From the NCBI GenBank assembly GCA_965262605.1, contig CBDHFN010000002.1, forward strand, positions 1-64,000: a stretch of DNA of 64,000 bases, in the 5' to 3' direction. Both the position numbers and the translations under genes were made by a program. Under the pieces are notes generated by a model, which worked only from the letters and a program-made list of their open reading frames with translations, was not told where the DNA came from and searched no databases. Shown one piece after another: positions 28,001 to 36,477 of the stretch (positions are counted from its first letter, which is position 1; each line of letters begins with the position of its first letter). Source of the DNA: CBDHFN01 sp965262605. GTDB lineage: Bacteria; Pseudomonadota; Alphaproteobacteria; JASGCL01.

Positions 28001-29065
28001 TCACTCTTGCGCCAGCGCCACCGATTTCAGGATCGCGTGACATTCAACCCCGGGTTCCAGCCCAAGGGCGGCAACTGACCGGCGGGTGATCCGCGCCCGG
28101 ATCGGGGTGCCGCCACAGGTCAGGGTGATTTCGGTCGTTGAAGGCCCGACGTCACGCAGACTTTCGACCCGGGCAGGCAGGATGTTCAGGGCGCTCAGCC
28201 CCTCTGGCCGGGTGCGTGCGACCATTACATCCCGCGCCCGCACCAGCAGGCGCAGGGGCTGGCCGATGCGGTGGGCGGTCAGCGCGGGCACCAGCAGGCT
28301 GCCGCCCGCAAAGGCCACGCGGCTCAGGCCATCGGGTTCGATCGCTTCATGGCGGGCCTCGATCAGGCTGCCGGGTTCTTCGCCGCCAAACGCCGCCGCC
28401 GCTTCTGCATCGGCCAGGACCGACCCGGTCGGACCAAAACCCACAACCTTGCCGTCCGCCAGCGCAAGCACGCGGTTTGCGAGGCGCGCCACCTCGGCCA
28501 AAGAATGACTGACATAAAGGATCGGCAGACCCGCTTGATCGCGTAGCCGTTCGATGTGGGGCAAGATCTCGGCCCGGCGGCTGGCATCCAGCGCTGACAG
28601 CGGCTCGTCCATCAGCAACAGCTGTGGTGCCGACAAAAGCGCACGGGCCAAGGCCACACGTTGCGCTTCGCCCCCGGAAAGGGCGGTTGGGCGCCGGTGC
28701 AACAGCAGTTCAAGCTGGAAGTCGCGAACCATCTGGTTCAGGGCCTGCACACCCCCGCCGCGCCGCGCCGCATAAAGCAGATTTCCCGCCACATCCAGAT
28801 GGGCAAAAAGCCGGGGGTCCTGAAACACAAAGCCAACCCGCCGCCGGTGCGGGGGCAGGAAGAACCGGCCATCCTCCCAGACCTCGCCGTTCAGGCTGAT
28901 CCGGCCGCCGGTGCGGTCAAACCCGGCGATGGCGCGCAAAAGGCTGCTTTTTCCGGCACCTGAAGGGCCAAACACCGCCGTCAGGCCGGTTGCGGGTAGT
29001 GTCTGGGTGACATCAAGCCCGAAGGTGCCGCGCCGGTGGTGAAAGGAAAGCTCAAGCCCGGTCAT
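28001..29065 (-). CDS. modC: Molybdate ABC transporter ATP-binding protein ModC
   Basis: 354 residues, ATPase of ModABC. Walker A 'GPSGAGKSS' lies near residue 33, Q-loop 'FVFQDPRLF', signature 'LSGGEAQRVALARALL', Walker B 'LLLMDEPLSALD' and switch 'YVSHSLAE'. The C-terminal ~75 residues form a Mop/TOBE molybdate-binding domain ('LSALNILPARVESLRDVGPS', 'RITRRSVAALGLEPG'). This domain separates it from other importers' ATPases and sets a regulatory site for oxyanion. It overlaps modB by 14 bases. Confidence 0.95.
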   Translation of the reverse strand: MTGLELSFHHRRGTFGLDVTQTLPATGLTAVFGPSGAGKSSLLRAIAGFDRTGGRISLNGEVWEDGRFFLPPHRRRVGFVFQDPRLFAHLDVAGNLLYAARRGGGVQALNQMVRDFQLELLLHRRPTALSGGEAQRVALARALLSAPQLLLMDEPLSALDASRRAEILPHIERLRDQAGLPILYVSHSLAEVARLANRVLALADGKVVGFGPTGSVLADAEAAAAFGGEEPGSLIEARHEAIEPDGLSRVAFAGGSLLVPALTAHRIGQPLRLLVRARDVMVARTRPEGLSALNILPARVESLRDVGPSTTEITLTCGGTPIRARITRRSVAALGLEPGVECHAILKSVALAQE

Positions 29066-29732
29066 GCCGCGCCGCCCGGGCGTTCAGCCCGTAAAGGATC
29101 AGGAGGATGGTGAACGACAGCGCCAGCAAAAGGCCCGACAGGATATGGGCGGCGGCATAGTCGATACGTTCTACCTGTTCGTAGATGGCGATTGAAATCA
29201 CCCGTGTTTGGCCGGGGATATTACCCCCCACCATCAAAACCACGCCAAATTCGCCCAGAGTGTGGGCAAAGGTCAGCACGGCCGCGGTCAGATAACCGCG
29301 TGCCGACAGCGGCAGGGCGACGGTCAGAAAGGCGTCAAGCGGGCCGGCGCGCAGGCTAGATGCCGCCTCCATCGGGCTGCTTCCCAGACTGGTGAAGGCG
29401 GTTTGCAAAGGCTGAACCGCGAAGGGCAGCGAATAGATGAGCGAGGCCAGGACCAACCCGGCAAAGGAAAAGGTCAGCGTGTCGCCGGTCAGGCGCATCC
29501 AAAAGGCCCCGAAAGGCGCATCGGGTCGAAAGGCGATCAGCATGTAAAAGCCGATCACCGTTGGGGGCAGGACGAGGGGCAGGGCGGTCAGCGCCTCGAC
29601 CAGCGGCACCAGACGGGCGCGGCTGCGGGCCAGCCACCAGGCCAGCGGGGTGGCGAGGATCAGCAGCAGAACGCTGACCAGCGCGGCGAGTTTCAACGTC
29701 AGCCAAAGGGGTTCAAGGTCGGGCAGGGTCAT
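29052..29732 (-). CDS. modB: Molybdate ABC transporter permease ModB
   Basis: 226 residues with five to six hydrophobic helices, starting 'MTLPDLEPLWLTLKLAALVS'. The EAA cytoplasmic loop is 'MEAASSLRAGPLDAFLTVAL', which docks on ModC; 'AHTLGEFGVVLMVGGNIPGQ' is the strongly conserved ModB signature. Overlaps: four bases with modA upstream, 14 with modC downstream, so translation of the three is coupled. Inner-membrane channel for molybdate. Intact. Confidence 0.95.
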   Translation of the reverse strand: MTLPDLEPLWLTLKLAALVSVLLLILATPLAWWLARSRARLVPLVEALTALPLVLPPTVIGFYMLIAFRPDAPFGAFWMRLTGDTLTFSFAGLVLASLIYSLPFAVQPLQTAFTSLGSSPMEAASSLRAGPLDAFLTVALPLSARGYLTAAVLTFAHTLGEFGVVLMVGGNIPGQTRVISIAIYEQVERIDYAAAHILSGLLLALSFTILLILYGLNARAARHDRA

Positions 29733-30466
29733 GGGGCCATATAACCCGCTTCGATGATCGCGGCGCGCGCGGCGGGGCCGCGCAAATAGGCAAGAAAACC
29801 AGTTGCCGCCGCGTTGTCTTTGCCATGTGACAAGAGGATGGCATCTTGCAACAGCGGGCTGTGAAAGTCGTCCGGGACGATCCAGTAGTTGCCCGCCAAG
29901 TTTGCGGCGCCGGGGGCCGCGACAAAACCCAGATCGGCCGCGCCGCTTGCCACCATTGTCTGGGCCTGGCCGATGTTCTCACCTGTTACGATTTGATCGG
30001 AAAGGATGGCGGAAAGCCCAAGTTTTTCAATCGTTTCCGTGGCCGCCTTCCCATAGGGTGCAAGGTCTGGGTTCGCGATCGCCACATGGCGCGCCGCCAG
30101 AAGGGCAGCCCTAGGGTCCGACAGATCGGCACCTTCCTGCACCGTCCACAAGGCAAGAACTCCGCGCGCATATGTGAAACGGCTGTCAGGAAGGCCGAGG
30201 CCAGCTTCGATCAGCTTCAGCGGCGTTGTCTGATCGGCGGACAGGAAAGCGTCAAAGGGCGCGCCTGTCATGATCTGCGCGAACAGTTTGCCCGAGGCAC
30301 CGCTGACGACCGACAGTTCATTGCCCGATGCCGCCATGTAGCTGGCAGCAAGCTTTTCAGCCGTGGTGGCGAAGTTGCTGGCCACGGCGATTGTGGCACT
30401 TTCTGCCATTGCACTGGTAGGGTTGACTGCGATCAACAAGGCGGCGAGCCAGAGGCGGGGCGTCAT
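29729..30466 (-). CDS. modA: Periplasmic molybdate-binding protein ModA
   Basis: 245 residues. The ATG at 30466 gives a clear Sec signal peptide 'MTPRLWLAALLIAVNPTSAM' cleaved after 'AMA'. The mature protein begins 'ESATIAVASNFATTAEKLAA', the ModA/WtpA fold that binds MoO4 through backbone and Ser/Thr contacts ('SGASGKLFAQI', 'ANPDLAPYGKAA'). A Mo-box lies 10-33 bases upstream. The longer in-frame start at 30520 would begin upstream of the operator and is rejected. Confidence 0.95.
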   Translation of the reverse strand: MTPRLWLAALLIAVNPTSAMAESATIAVASNFATTAEKLAASYMAASGNELSVVSGASGKLFAQIMTGAPFDAFLSADQTTPLKLIEAGLGLPDSRFTYARGVLALWTVQEGADLSDPRAALLAARHVAIANPDLAPYGKAATETIEKLGLSAILSDQIVTGENIGQAQTMVASGAADLGFVAAPGAANLAGNYWIVPDDFHSPLLQDAILLSHGKDNAAATGFLAYLRGPAARAAIIEAGYMAP

Positions 30467-30475
30467 GACAGACTC

Positions 30476-30499
30476 CGTTATGTTCGATCGGGTATAACG
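30476..30499. promoter_or_regulatory. modA: Mo-box (ModE operator) upstream of modABC
   Basis: CGTTAT-N12-ATAACG, a 24-base imperfect palindrome between the modE stop and the modA start. Arms and spacing equal the Escherichia coli ModE site upstream of modABC (CGTTAT and ATAACG with 12 bases between). It implies Mo-dependent repression of modABC from a promoter downstream of modE. Confidence 0.85.
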
Positions 30500-30523
30500 G
30501 CCGGGGCCACCGGCCGACAAGCG

Positions 30524-30886
30524 TTATTTCCGCTTTGCCATATCGCTGGGTTGCCCCAGCGTCAGCAGTCGCCGGATCTCGTCCTGGCCCGCCGCCGCAG
30601 CTTTCTGCTGAAGGGTTCGGTACAGCGCCAAAGCTTCGTGGCCGAGCGGGGTCAGCGCGGCACCGCCATGGCCTGCCCCGCCTCGGCTGGTTTCGATCAG
30701 GGGCGATGGGAACATCCGGTTCAGCGCCTCGACCAGACCCCAGGCGCGTTTATAGCTCATGCCCATGCGGCGACCGGCGGCACTGATCGATCCGGTTTCG
30801 GCAATACCTTGCAACAAGTCGGCTTTACCCGGCCCAAGCCAGCTGCCATCCGGCAAGGTCAGGCGCAGTTTCAGCTTATCCATCAT
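30524..30886 (-). CDS. modE: ModE-type molybdate-responsive regulator, HTH domain only
   Basis: 120 residues: LysR-like winged HTH of the ModE N-terminus ('ADLLQGIAETGSISAAGRRM', 'GMSYKRAWGLVEALNRMFPS') and the conserved 'GGAGHGGAALTPLG' wing. There is no C-terminal molbindin domain, so Mo sensing would need another partner (for example a Mop protein) or this is an apo-type regulator. GAGG precedes a tandem ATGATG at 30886/30883; the second ATG has the better spacing. It sits upstream of modABC on the same strand with the Mo-box between. Confidence 0.88.
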   Translation of the reverse strand: MMDKLKLRLTLPDGSWLGPGKADLLQGIAETGSISAAGRRMGMSYKRAWGLVEALNRMFPSPLIETSRGGAGHGGAALTPLGHEALALYRTLQQKAAAAGQDEIRRLLTLGQPSDMAKRK

Positions 30887-30948
30887 ACATCCTCGCGGCT
30901 CGCTATGACCCTAGGGCCTTTGCGGGCGGCAGGCCAGCATGGCAGCGC

Positions 30949-32358
30949 CTAGAACTGCGGCGGGCGACGCGTCGGCCAATCCGTGGCCGCGTGATAGGAC
31001 GCGCCCGCTGCCAACACATCCGCATCCGCGCCGGTGGGTCCGATCAGTTGCAGCCCGGTCGGCAGGCCCGCCGCACCAAAGCCCGCTGGCACGCACAGGC
31101 TTGGCAAACCGATCAGCGAAACCGGCACCACCACTTCCATCCAGCGGTGGTAGGTGTCCATCGCTCGACCATTGATGGATTGCGGCCAGCGCCAGTCGGC
31201 GGGGAAGGGCCAGACCTGTGCCGCGGGCATCGCCAGAAGATCAAACCGCTGAAACAGCCGCGCGGCATGGGCGTACCAGCGTGACCGGATGGTTGACGCC
31301 TCGTAGACTGCCGCAGCTGAAAGGGTCAGGCCACTTTCGATTTCCCAGATGGTTTCGGGCTTCAGCTGAGCGCGTTTCAAAGGGTCGTCGTAAAGGGCGC
31401 GCATGGAGCCTGCGTTCAGCATAGCCCGCAGGGTGGTCCAGGCGTGCCAAAGCCGTTCCGCCGGAAAGGGTGGGGCCAACGATTCAACCTGGGCCCCCAA
31501 CCCTTCACAGGTGCGCAGCGCGGCTTCGCACTGCGTCAGTATTCCCGGCTCGCACGGATAGGCACCACCCCAGTCGCCAAGCCAGCCGATGCGCAGGCCA
31601 CGCATGTCTTGTGGTCCAAGATCCCCGACCTGCACGGCTGGACGCCCGAACGGGGCTTCAGGGTTCGGGCCGGAAAGGGTTTCCATCAGACGCGCAAGGT
31701 CTTCGACCGTGCGCGCCATCGGGCCCTCGGTCGAAAGCGTGTGAAGGAAAGTGTCGCCCTCGGCATCCTGCGGCACCAGCCCCCAGGTCGGGCGAAAGCC
31801 GTAAACGTTACAAAAGGCCGCCGGGTTGCGCAGGCTGCCCATCATGTCTGATCCGTCCGCAACCGGGATCAGCCGTGCCGCCAGCGCCGCTGCCGCCCCG
31901 CCCGATGATCCCCCGGCGCTGCGCGACAGGTCATAGGGGTTTCGTGTCGTGCCAAACACCGGGTTGAAGGAATGCGACCCCTGTCCCCATTCGGGCACGT
32001 TGGTCTTGCCGATGAAAATCGCACCTGCGGCCCTGATGCGCGCAGCCACCAGATCATCTGCAGTCGGAACATGATCCGCGAAGATTGGTGAACCCCATGT
32101 GGTGCGCAAATCCCTGGTGGCAAGCAGATCCTTGACGGCAAATGGAATGCCATGAAGCCAGCCTTGGGCAGGCAGATCATCCGCCCTGCGCGCCGAAGCC
32201 ATCAGCTGATCGCCGTCCACCAGCGACACGATGGCATTGACCAATCCGTTTGTCGCGGCAATGCGGGCCAAATGTGCGGCCATGATTTCTGACGGTGCGA
32301 CAAGGCGTGCAGCGATCATCCGCGAAAGCGCACTGGCAGAAAGGCCTGTCAGATCCAT
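30949..32358 (-). CDS. Amidase-signature family hydrolase (amidase A)
   Basis: 469 residues. Amidase-signature enzymes hydrolyse C-N amide bonds with a Ser-cisSer-Lys triad. Visible are 'GIPFAVKDLLAT' (catalytic Lys) and 'SAGGSSGGAAAALAARLIPV' (Gly/Ser-rich signature with the cis-Ser), followed by 'ADGSDMMGSLRNPAAFCNVY' with the nucleophile Ser. 'SMMGS..NPA' departs slightly from the common GGSIR-P-A form. Substrate unknown. Last gene of the potABCD-like run, 132 bases after the binding-protein gene and separated from it by a hairpin repeat. Confidence 0.9.
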   Translation of the reverse strand: MDLTGLSASALSRMIAARLVAPSEIMAAHLARIAATNGLVNAIVSLVDGDQLMASARRADDLPAQGWLHGIPFAVKDLLATRDLRTTWGSPIFADHVPTADDLVAARIRAAGAIFIGKTNVPEWGQGSHSFNPVFGTTRNPYDLSRSAGGSSGGAAAALAARLIPVADGSDMMGSLRNPAAFCNVYGFRPTWGLVPQDAEGDTFLHTLSTEGPMARTVEDLARLMETLSGPNPEAPFGRPAVQVGDLGPQDMRGLRIGWLGDWGGAYPCEPGILTQCEAALRTCEGLGAQVESLAPPFPAERLWHAWTTLRAMLNAGSMRALYDDPLKRAQLKPETIWEIESGLTLSAAAVYEASTIRSRWYAHAARLFQRFDLLAMPAAQVWPFPADWRWPQSINGRAMDTYHRWMEVVVPVSLIGLPSLCVPAGFGAAGLPTGLQLIGPTGADADVLAAGASYHAATDWPTRRPPQF

Positions 32359-32367
32359 TGGTCACGC

Positions 32368-32421
32368 CTTCATTGTGGCCCAAATATCCTCGGGGGGTCC
32401 GGGGGGCAGACAGCCCCCCGG
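32368..32421 (-). repeat. Intergenic hairpin repeat, third copy
   Basis: On the minus strand: CCGGGGGGC/GCCCCCCGG hairpin (32399-32421, loop 5), then C6GAGG, then ATATTTGGGCCACAATGAAG. It matches the two copies at 22082-22206. A further near-perfect palindrome TTCGGCCGGGCC/GGCCCGGCCGAA (32425-32449) stands beside it. It separates the transporter genes from the downstream amidase. Confidence 0.7.
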
Positions 32422-32490
32422 CGGTTCGGCCGGGCCAGGCCCGGCCGAACAGGCCGTCAGTCGTTCGGCTGGGCCGACCGCGGACGGTCC

Positions 32491-33516
32491 TTACTTGTTC
32501 AGTTCGGTCCAGATTGCCGTCTGATACTCCAGCGCCTTGCCGGTGCAGACCGTCACGAATTGGCCAAGGCTGGCGAACTCTGCCGGAGTCTTCACTTCCG
32601 GGGCATCCGTCATGTCAGCGGGCATGAAGGCTTCTGACCCGCTGATCCCATTGGCATAACGGGCAAAGGCCGACAGCATTGCGGCATTTTCAGGGTCCAT
32701 GATGAAGTCCATGAACAGATAGGCATTGTCGGTGTTCTTGGCGTCGGCCAACAGCGCGACGTTATCCATCCACAGGCCATAGCCTTCCTTCGGGAAGCCC
32801 CATTTCACGTCCGGGTTGGCCAGGCGCGCGCGCAGACCCGCGCCGTTCCAGTCGACGGTTGCCGAATAGTCATGGTTGGTCATCTTTTCGACGGTGGAAT
32901 AATCCATGGCGATCCACTTGGGCTTGGCGGCCAAGAGCGCGTCGCGGACCTTCTTCATCACCTCGGCATCTTCCGAGCAGACCTGACCGCCCGCCCACAT
33001 CGTTGCCAGGGCCATCACGTCACCCATTTCGGGGATCACGTTGATCTTGCCCGCAAGTTCCGGCGGCGGGTCCATGAACAAGGACGATGTGTTGATGTCG
33101 CCGGTATAGTCTTTGATGTTCACCGACATGCCGGTTGTGCCCCACTGCCACGGCACCGACCATTCGCGGCCAGCGTCCCAGGCCACATCCTTCCATTCCG
33201 GCGCGATATTGGCGTGGTTGGGCAGCTTGGACAGGTCAAGTTTCTGGATCAGGCCTTTGTCGGCATAGATGCTGACAAAGCCTGCCGAAGGCACCACAAG
33301 GTCAAATCCCGACCCGCCCGCTTCGATCTTGGCGAGCGCCTCGTCGTTGCTGGAAAAGTCGGTGATCGTGACCTTGACGTCGTGGGTTTCCTCGAACTTC
33401 TTGATCATCTCGGGGCTGGTGTAATTGCCCCAGTTGTAGAGGAACAGCTCGCCTTCTGCATGGGCCAGCGTGGTGCTGGTCATCAGCAGGGCAATCGCAG
33501 CTAGGCTTTTCTTCAT
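32491..33516 (-). CDS. Polyamine-type ABC transporter substrate-binding protein
   Basis: 341 residues. The ATG at 33516 begins a Sec signal peptide ('MKKSLAAIALLMTSTTLAHA'). The mature N-terminus 'EGELFLYNWGNYTSPEMIKK' is the PotD/PotF signature. 'VPSAGFVSIYADKGLIQKLD' and 'VPWQWGTTGMSVN' belong to the ligand cleft. The ligand could be putrescine, spermidine or a related cation; some PotD homologues bind other amines or peptides. The amidases on both sides argue for an amide-containing or amide-derived substrate. Downstream of the permease genes in the operon. Confidence 0.92.
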   Translation of the reverse strand: MKKSLAAIALLMTSTTLAHAEGELFLYNWGNYTSPEMIKKFEETHDVKVTITDFSSNDEALAKIEAGGSGFDLVVPSAGFVSIYADKGLIQKLDLSKLPNHANIAPEWKDVAWDAGREWSVPWQWGTTGMSVNIKDYTGDINTSSLFMDPPPELAGKINVIPEMGDVMALATMWAGGQVCSEDAEVMKKVRDALLAAKPKWIAMDYSTVEKMTNHDYSATVDWNGAGLRARLANPDVKWGFPKEGYGLWMDNVALLADAKNTDNAYLFMDFIMDPENAAMLSAFARYANGISGSEAFMPADMTDAPEVKTPAEFASLGQFVTVCTGKALEYQTAIWTELNK

Positions 33517-33560
33517 GGTCAACTCCCCAGTTCGTGGAACCCGGTCGGGCTCCGGTTTCG

Positions 33561-34385
33561 TCAGTCTTTTTTGCGCGTCAGCAGAAAGAAAGCGCAAAGC
33601 AAAAGGAAGGTCACGCCCATCAACACCGTTGATATCGCATTCACATCCGGCTTCATCGCCCGGCGCAACTGTCCAAGCATATAGGTTGGCAACGTATCCT
33701 GGCCCGGTGATTTGACGAATTCGGTGATGACGACATCATCAAGCGAGGTGACGAAGGCCAGCATTGCCCCAGCAAGAATCGCGGGCATCAGCAAGGGCAG
33801 CGTCACCCGGCGGAAGGTTGTCCAGCGGTCCGCGTAAAGGTCGGCGGCCGCGGTTTCCAACGTCAGATCCATTCCTTCCAGGCGTGCACGGATCGGCAGA
33901 TAAGCGAAGGGGATGCAGAAAGCCGAATGTGACAGGATCAGATAGCCAAGCCCGGTATAGCCAGTGACCTGCTTGACCCAGGCAAAGACGATCAGCAGGG
34001 CGACAGCGGTCACGATTTCCGGCACCATGAGCGGCTGGTTGATCATGACATAGATCAGCGTCTGGCCCTTGAACGCCTTTTGGCGCGTCGTGCCAAGGGC
34101 GGCCATTGTCGCCACCGTCGTTGACAGGATAGCGGCAAAGCTGGCCACGATAAGCGAAACGAGGGTGGCATCCTTCACTTCCTGGTTCTGCCAGGCAAGC
34201 CCGTACCAGTGCAGCGAAAACCCTTCCCATTGCGAGGGGCTGGACCCGGAATTGAACGAATAGATCGCCAGTGTGATGATCGGCAAATAAAGAACGACGA
34301 AAACCACCATGGCGATCAGGGTGAAGCCCGGCAAACGCCGGATCGAAAAAGGCTTGGCGCGGTTCGGGCTGGCAGTGTCAGCCAT
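33561..34385 (-). CDS. Polyamine-type ABC transporter permease (PotC/PotI-like)
   Basis: 274 residues with six predicted helices. 'GFTLIAMVVFVVLYLPIITL' is helix 1. The EAA loop reads 'LETAAADLYADRWTTFRRVT', followed by 'AGAMLAFVTSLDDVVITEFV', a hallmark of the PotC/PotI branch. It overlaps the upstream permease by eight bases and lies 44 bases before the binding-protein gene. It forms a heterodimeric channel with the PotB/PotH-like partner. Confidence 0.93.
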   Translation of the reverse strand: MADTASPNRAKPFSIRRLPGFTLIAMVVFVVLYLPIITLAIYSFNSGSSPSQWEGFSLHWYGLAWQNQEVKDATLVSLIVASFAAILSTTVATMAALGTTRQKAFKGQTLIYVMINQPLMVPEIVTAVALLIVFAWVKQVTGYTGLGYLILSHSAFCIPFAYLPIRARLEGMDLTLETAAADLYADRWTTFRRVTLPLLMPAILAGAMLAFVTSLDDVVITEFVKSPGQDTLPTYMLGQLRRAMKPDVNAISTVLMGVTFLLLCAFFLLTRKKD

Positions 34386-35289
34386 GCTTCTTCTCCCCGT
34401 TCATTGTGCGGACATAGAACAGCAAGGCAACCGTCACGATGATCAGCAGCAGGATCGACAGGGCCGCGCCAAGGGGCCAGTTGCGCCCTTGGCCAAATTG
34501 AAGATCAATGAAGTTTCCAATCATCATCAGCTTGCCTCCGCCCAGAATCCGCGGCGTTACATAGGCGCCAAGGCAGGGAATGAAGACAAGGATAGAACCT
34601 GCGATGACGCCCGGCTTGACGATCGGGAAAATCACCCGCCGCAGGGTGGTCCAGCGGCTGGCATAAAGGTCATAGGACGCCTCTAGCAGCCGCATGTCGA
34701 ACCGGTCCAGCGCGCCGAACAAGGGCAGCACCATCAGCGGCAGATAGACATAGACCATGCCGATCAGCACCGCGGTATCGGTATAGGTGATCTGCAGGGG
34801 GGCTGAAATCACCCCGATCTTCAGCAACAGCGTGTTCAGAAGGCCTTCGTTGCGGATCACCTGGTTGATGGCAAAGGTCCGGATCAAGAGGTTGGTCCAG
34901 AACGGGATGGTGATCAGAAACAGCCATAGCGCCCGGCTGCGCGGATCGCGTGTCGCGATGAACCAAGCTGTGGGGAAACCAACGGCAAGGGTCAGGATGG
35001 TGGTCACGACCGACAGTTTGACCGACCGCCAGAAAATCGTCAGATGCGCGTCTGCGAATTGCAGCGTGCCTTCGAAAATATCCCGTTCGACCAGGATCTT
35101 GGTCCAGCCTTCGGTGGAAAACTTCCACACGACATTGCCGTAATCCCCGGGCGTAAGGAAGGAATAGACCAACATGATCGACAGAGGGCCAACGGCGGCC
35201 AGCAACAGAAGGATCAGGGCGGGCGAGGACAAAAGCCAGTTGCGGCGTACATCCTCGTGATCACGGCTTTCTTCAAGGGTCACGCTCAT
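34378..35289 (-). CDS. Polyamine-type ABC transporter permease (PotB/PotH-like)
   Basis: 303 residues. Helix 1 is 'LLSSPALILLLLAAVGPLSI', and the PotB-type loop is 'LTIPFWTNLLIRTFA' in the reading 'FLITIPFWTNLLIRTFAINQ'. The EAA motif is 'LLEASYDLYASRWTTLRRVI', followed by 'PCLGAYVTPRILGGGKLMMI', typical of PotB/PotH. The start follows the ATPase stop by three bases. Intact and co-translated with its neighbours. Confidence 0.93.
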   Translation of the reverse strand: MSVTLEESRDHEDVRRNWLLSSPALILLLLAAVGPLSIMLVYSFLTPGDYGNVVWKFSTEGWTKILVERDIFEGTLQFADAHLTIFWRSVKLSVVTTILTLAVGFPTAWFIATRDPRSRALWLFLITIPFWTNLLIRTFAINQVIRNEGLLNTLLLKIGVISAPLQITYTDTAVLIGMVYVYLPLMVLPLFGALDRFDMRLLEASYDLYASRWTTLRRVIFPIVKPGVIAGSILVFIPCLGAYVTPRILGGGKLMMIGNFIDLQFGQGRNWPLGAALSILLLIIVTVALLFYVRTMNGEKKHG

Positions 35290-35292
35290 CTC

Positions 35293-36360
35293 TCAGTCAC
35301 CCAGGACCTGAGCGGATCCTGGATTGAAGCGCAGGCCGACCTGCGCGCCCCGTTCCAGCCCAGCATCACCATTGGCGGGGCTCTGCAGACGTGCCACCAC
35401 TTCCGATCCATCGGACATTTCCATATGGCAATGGGTGTCGGTGCCAAAATAAACCAAGTTGCGGATGGTAACGGGCAGGGCGCCATCTTCACCAGCGCCG
35501 ACGATGCGCACCTGTTCGGGGCGCACGGCCACGGTGACAGGTCCCGAAAGCCCCTCGGCGCCCGTCGCTTCGACCACGGCGCCTGCCTTGAGGGTGACCC
35601 GGCCCTTGTCGGCCGTCGCAGGCAGGAAGTTGGTTTCGCCGATGAACGAGGCGACGAAGCGGTTCGCCGGGCGCGTGTAAATTTCGCGCGCGCCGCCGAT
35701 CTGCTGGATCTTGCCCGCGGACATGACGGCAATACGGTCCGACATGGTCAGGGCCTCTTCCTGATCGTGGGTCACGAAGATGAAGGTGATGCCGGTTTCA
35801 AGCTGCAAACGCTTCAGTTCGATCTGCATGGCTTGGCGCAGTTTCAGATCCAGCGCCGAAAGTGGTTCATCCAGCAACAGGACCTTAGGCTTCGGTGCCA
35901 GGGCACGTGCAAGCGCAATACGTTGTTGCTGGCCACCCGAAAGTTGGCTGACTTTGCGGCCCGCCATCTGTTCCAGCTTGACGAGTGCAAGCATCCGTTC
36001 GGTCGTGGCCGACACTTCGGCGCGCGGTTTGCCCAACATTTCCAGGCCGAAAGCAATATTCTGCGCCACGGTCAGATGTGGGAACAGCGCATAGCTTTGA
36101 AAGACAGTGTTGACCGGGCGCTTGTTGGGGGGCAGGGCGGTGATGTCCTGACCTTCCAGAAGGATCTGGCCCGAGGTCGGGGTTTCAAACCCGGCAATCA
36201 TGCGCAAGAGGGTGGTTTTTCCGCAGCCTGAAGGCCCAAGCAGTGTAAAAAACTCTCCCTGGGCAATTGTGACAGATACATCGTCAAGTGCACGGACGGC
36301 AGCTTCGCCCAGCCCGAAATGCTTGGCGATGTGGCGGGCCTCGACGGCAGATTGGGCCAA
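35293..36360 (-). CDS. Polyamine-type ABC transporter ATP-binding protein (PotA/PotG-like)
   Basis: 355 residues. Walker A 'GPSGCGKTT', Q-loop 'FQSYALFPHL', signature 'LSGGQQQRIALARAL', Walker B 'LLLDEPLSALD', switch His in 'FVTHDQEEA'. The C-terminal TOBE domain ('FLPATADKGRVTL', 'VAVRPEQVRI') is typical of PotA. First transporter gene of the run; its start lies 117 bases from the upstream amidase stop, with a terminator-like hairpin between, so a promoter just before this gene is plausible. Confidence 0.94.
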   Translation of the reverse strand: MAQSAVEARHIAKHFGLGEAAVRALDDVSVTIAQGEFFTLLGPSGCGKTTLLRMIAGFETPTSGQILLEGQDITALPPNKRPVNTVFQSYALFPHLTVAQNIAFGLEMLGKPRAEVSATTERMLALVKLEQMAGRKVSQLSGGQQQRIALARALAPKPKVLLLDEPLSALDLKLRQAMQIELKRLQLETGITFIFVTHDQEEALTMSDRIAVMSAGKIQQIGGAREIYTRPANRFVASFIGETNFLPATADKGRVTLKAGAVVEATGAEGLSGPVTVAVRPEQVRIVGAGEDGALPVTIRNLVYFGTDTHCHMEMSDGSEVVARLQSPANGDAGLERGAQVGLRFNPGSAQVLGD

Positions 36361-36398
36361 ATTCGTGCTCTCCGTTGGCTACAGGTTTAACAATAATT

Positions 36399-36416
36399 GC
36401 CGAATAGAGATTCGGC
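36399..36416 (-). terminator. Hairpin between amidase B and transporter operon
   Basis: GCCGAAT/ATTCGGC with a four-base loop, followed on the minus strand by AATTATTGTT. A weak terminator for the upstream amidase gene, suggesting that the transporter has its own promoter. Confidence 0.4.
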
Positions 36417-36477
36417 GCAACTGTTTTGATCATAAAAGCAGAAAAAGACGCAGGCGCTTCGGGGTTGGGGGGCTTAT

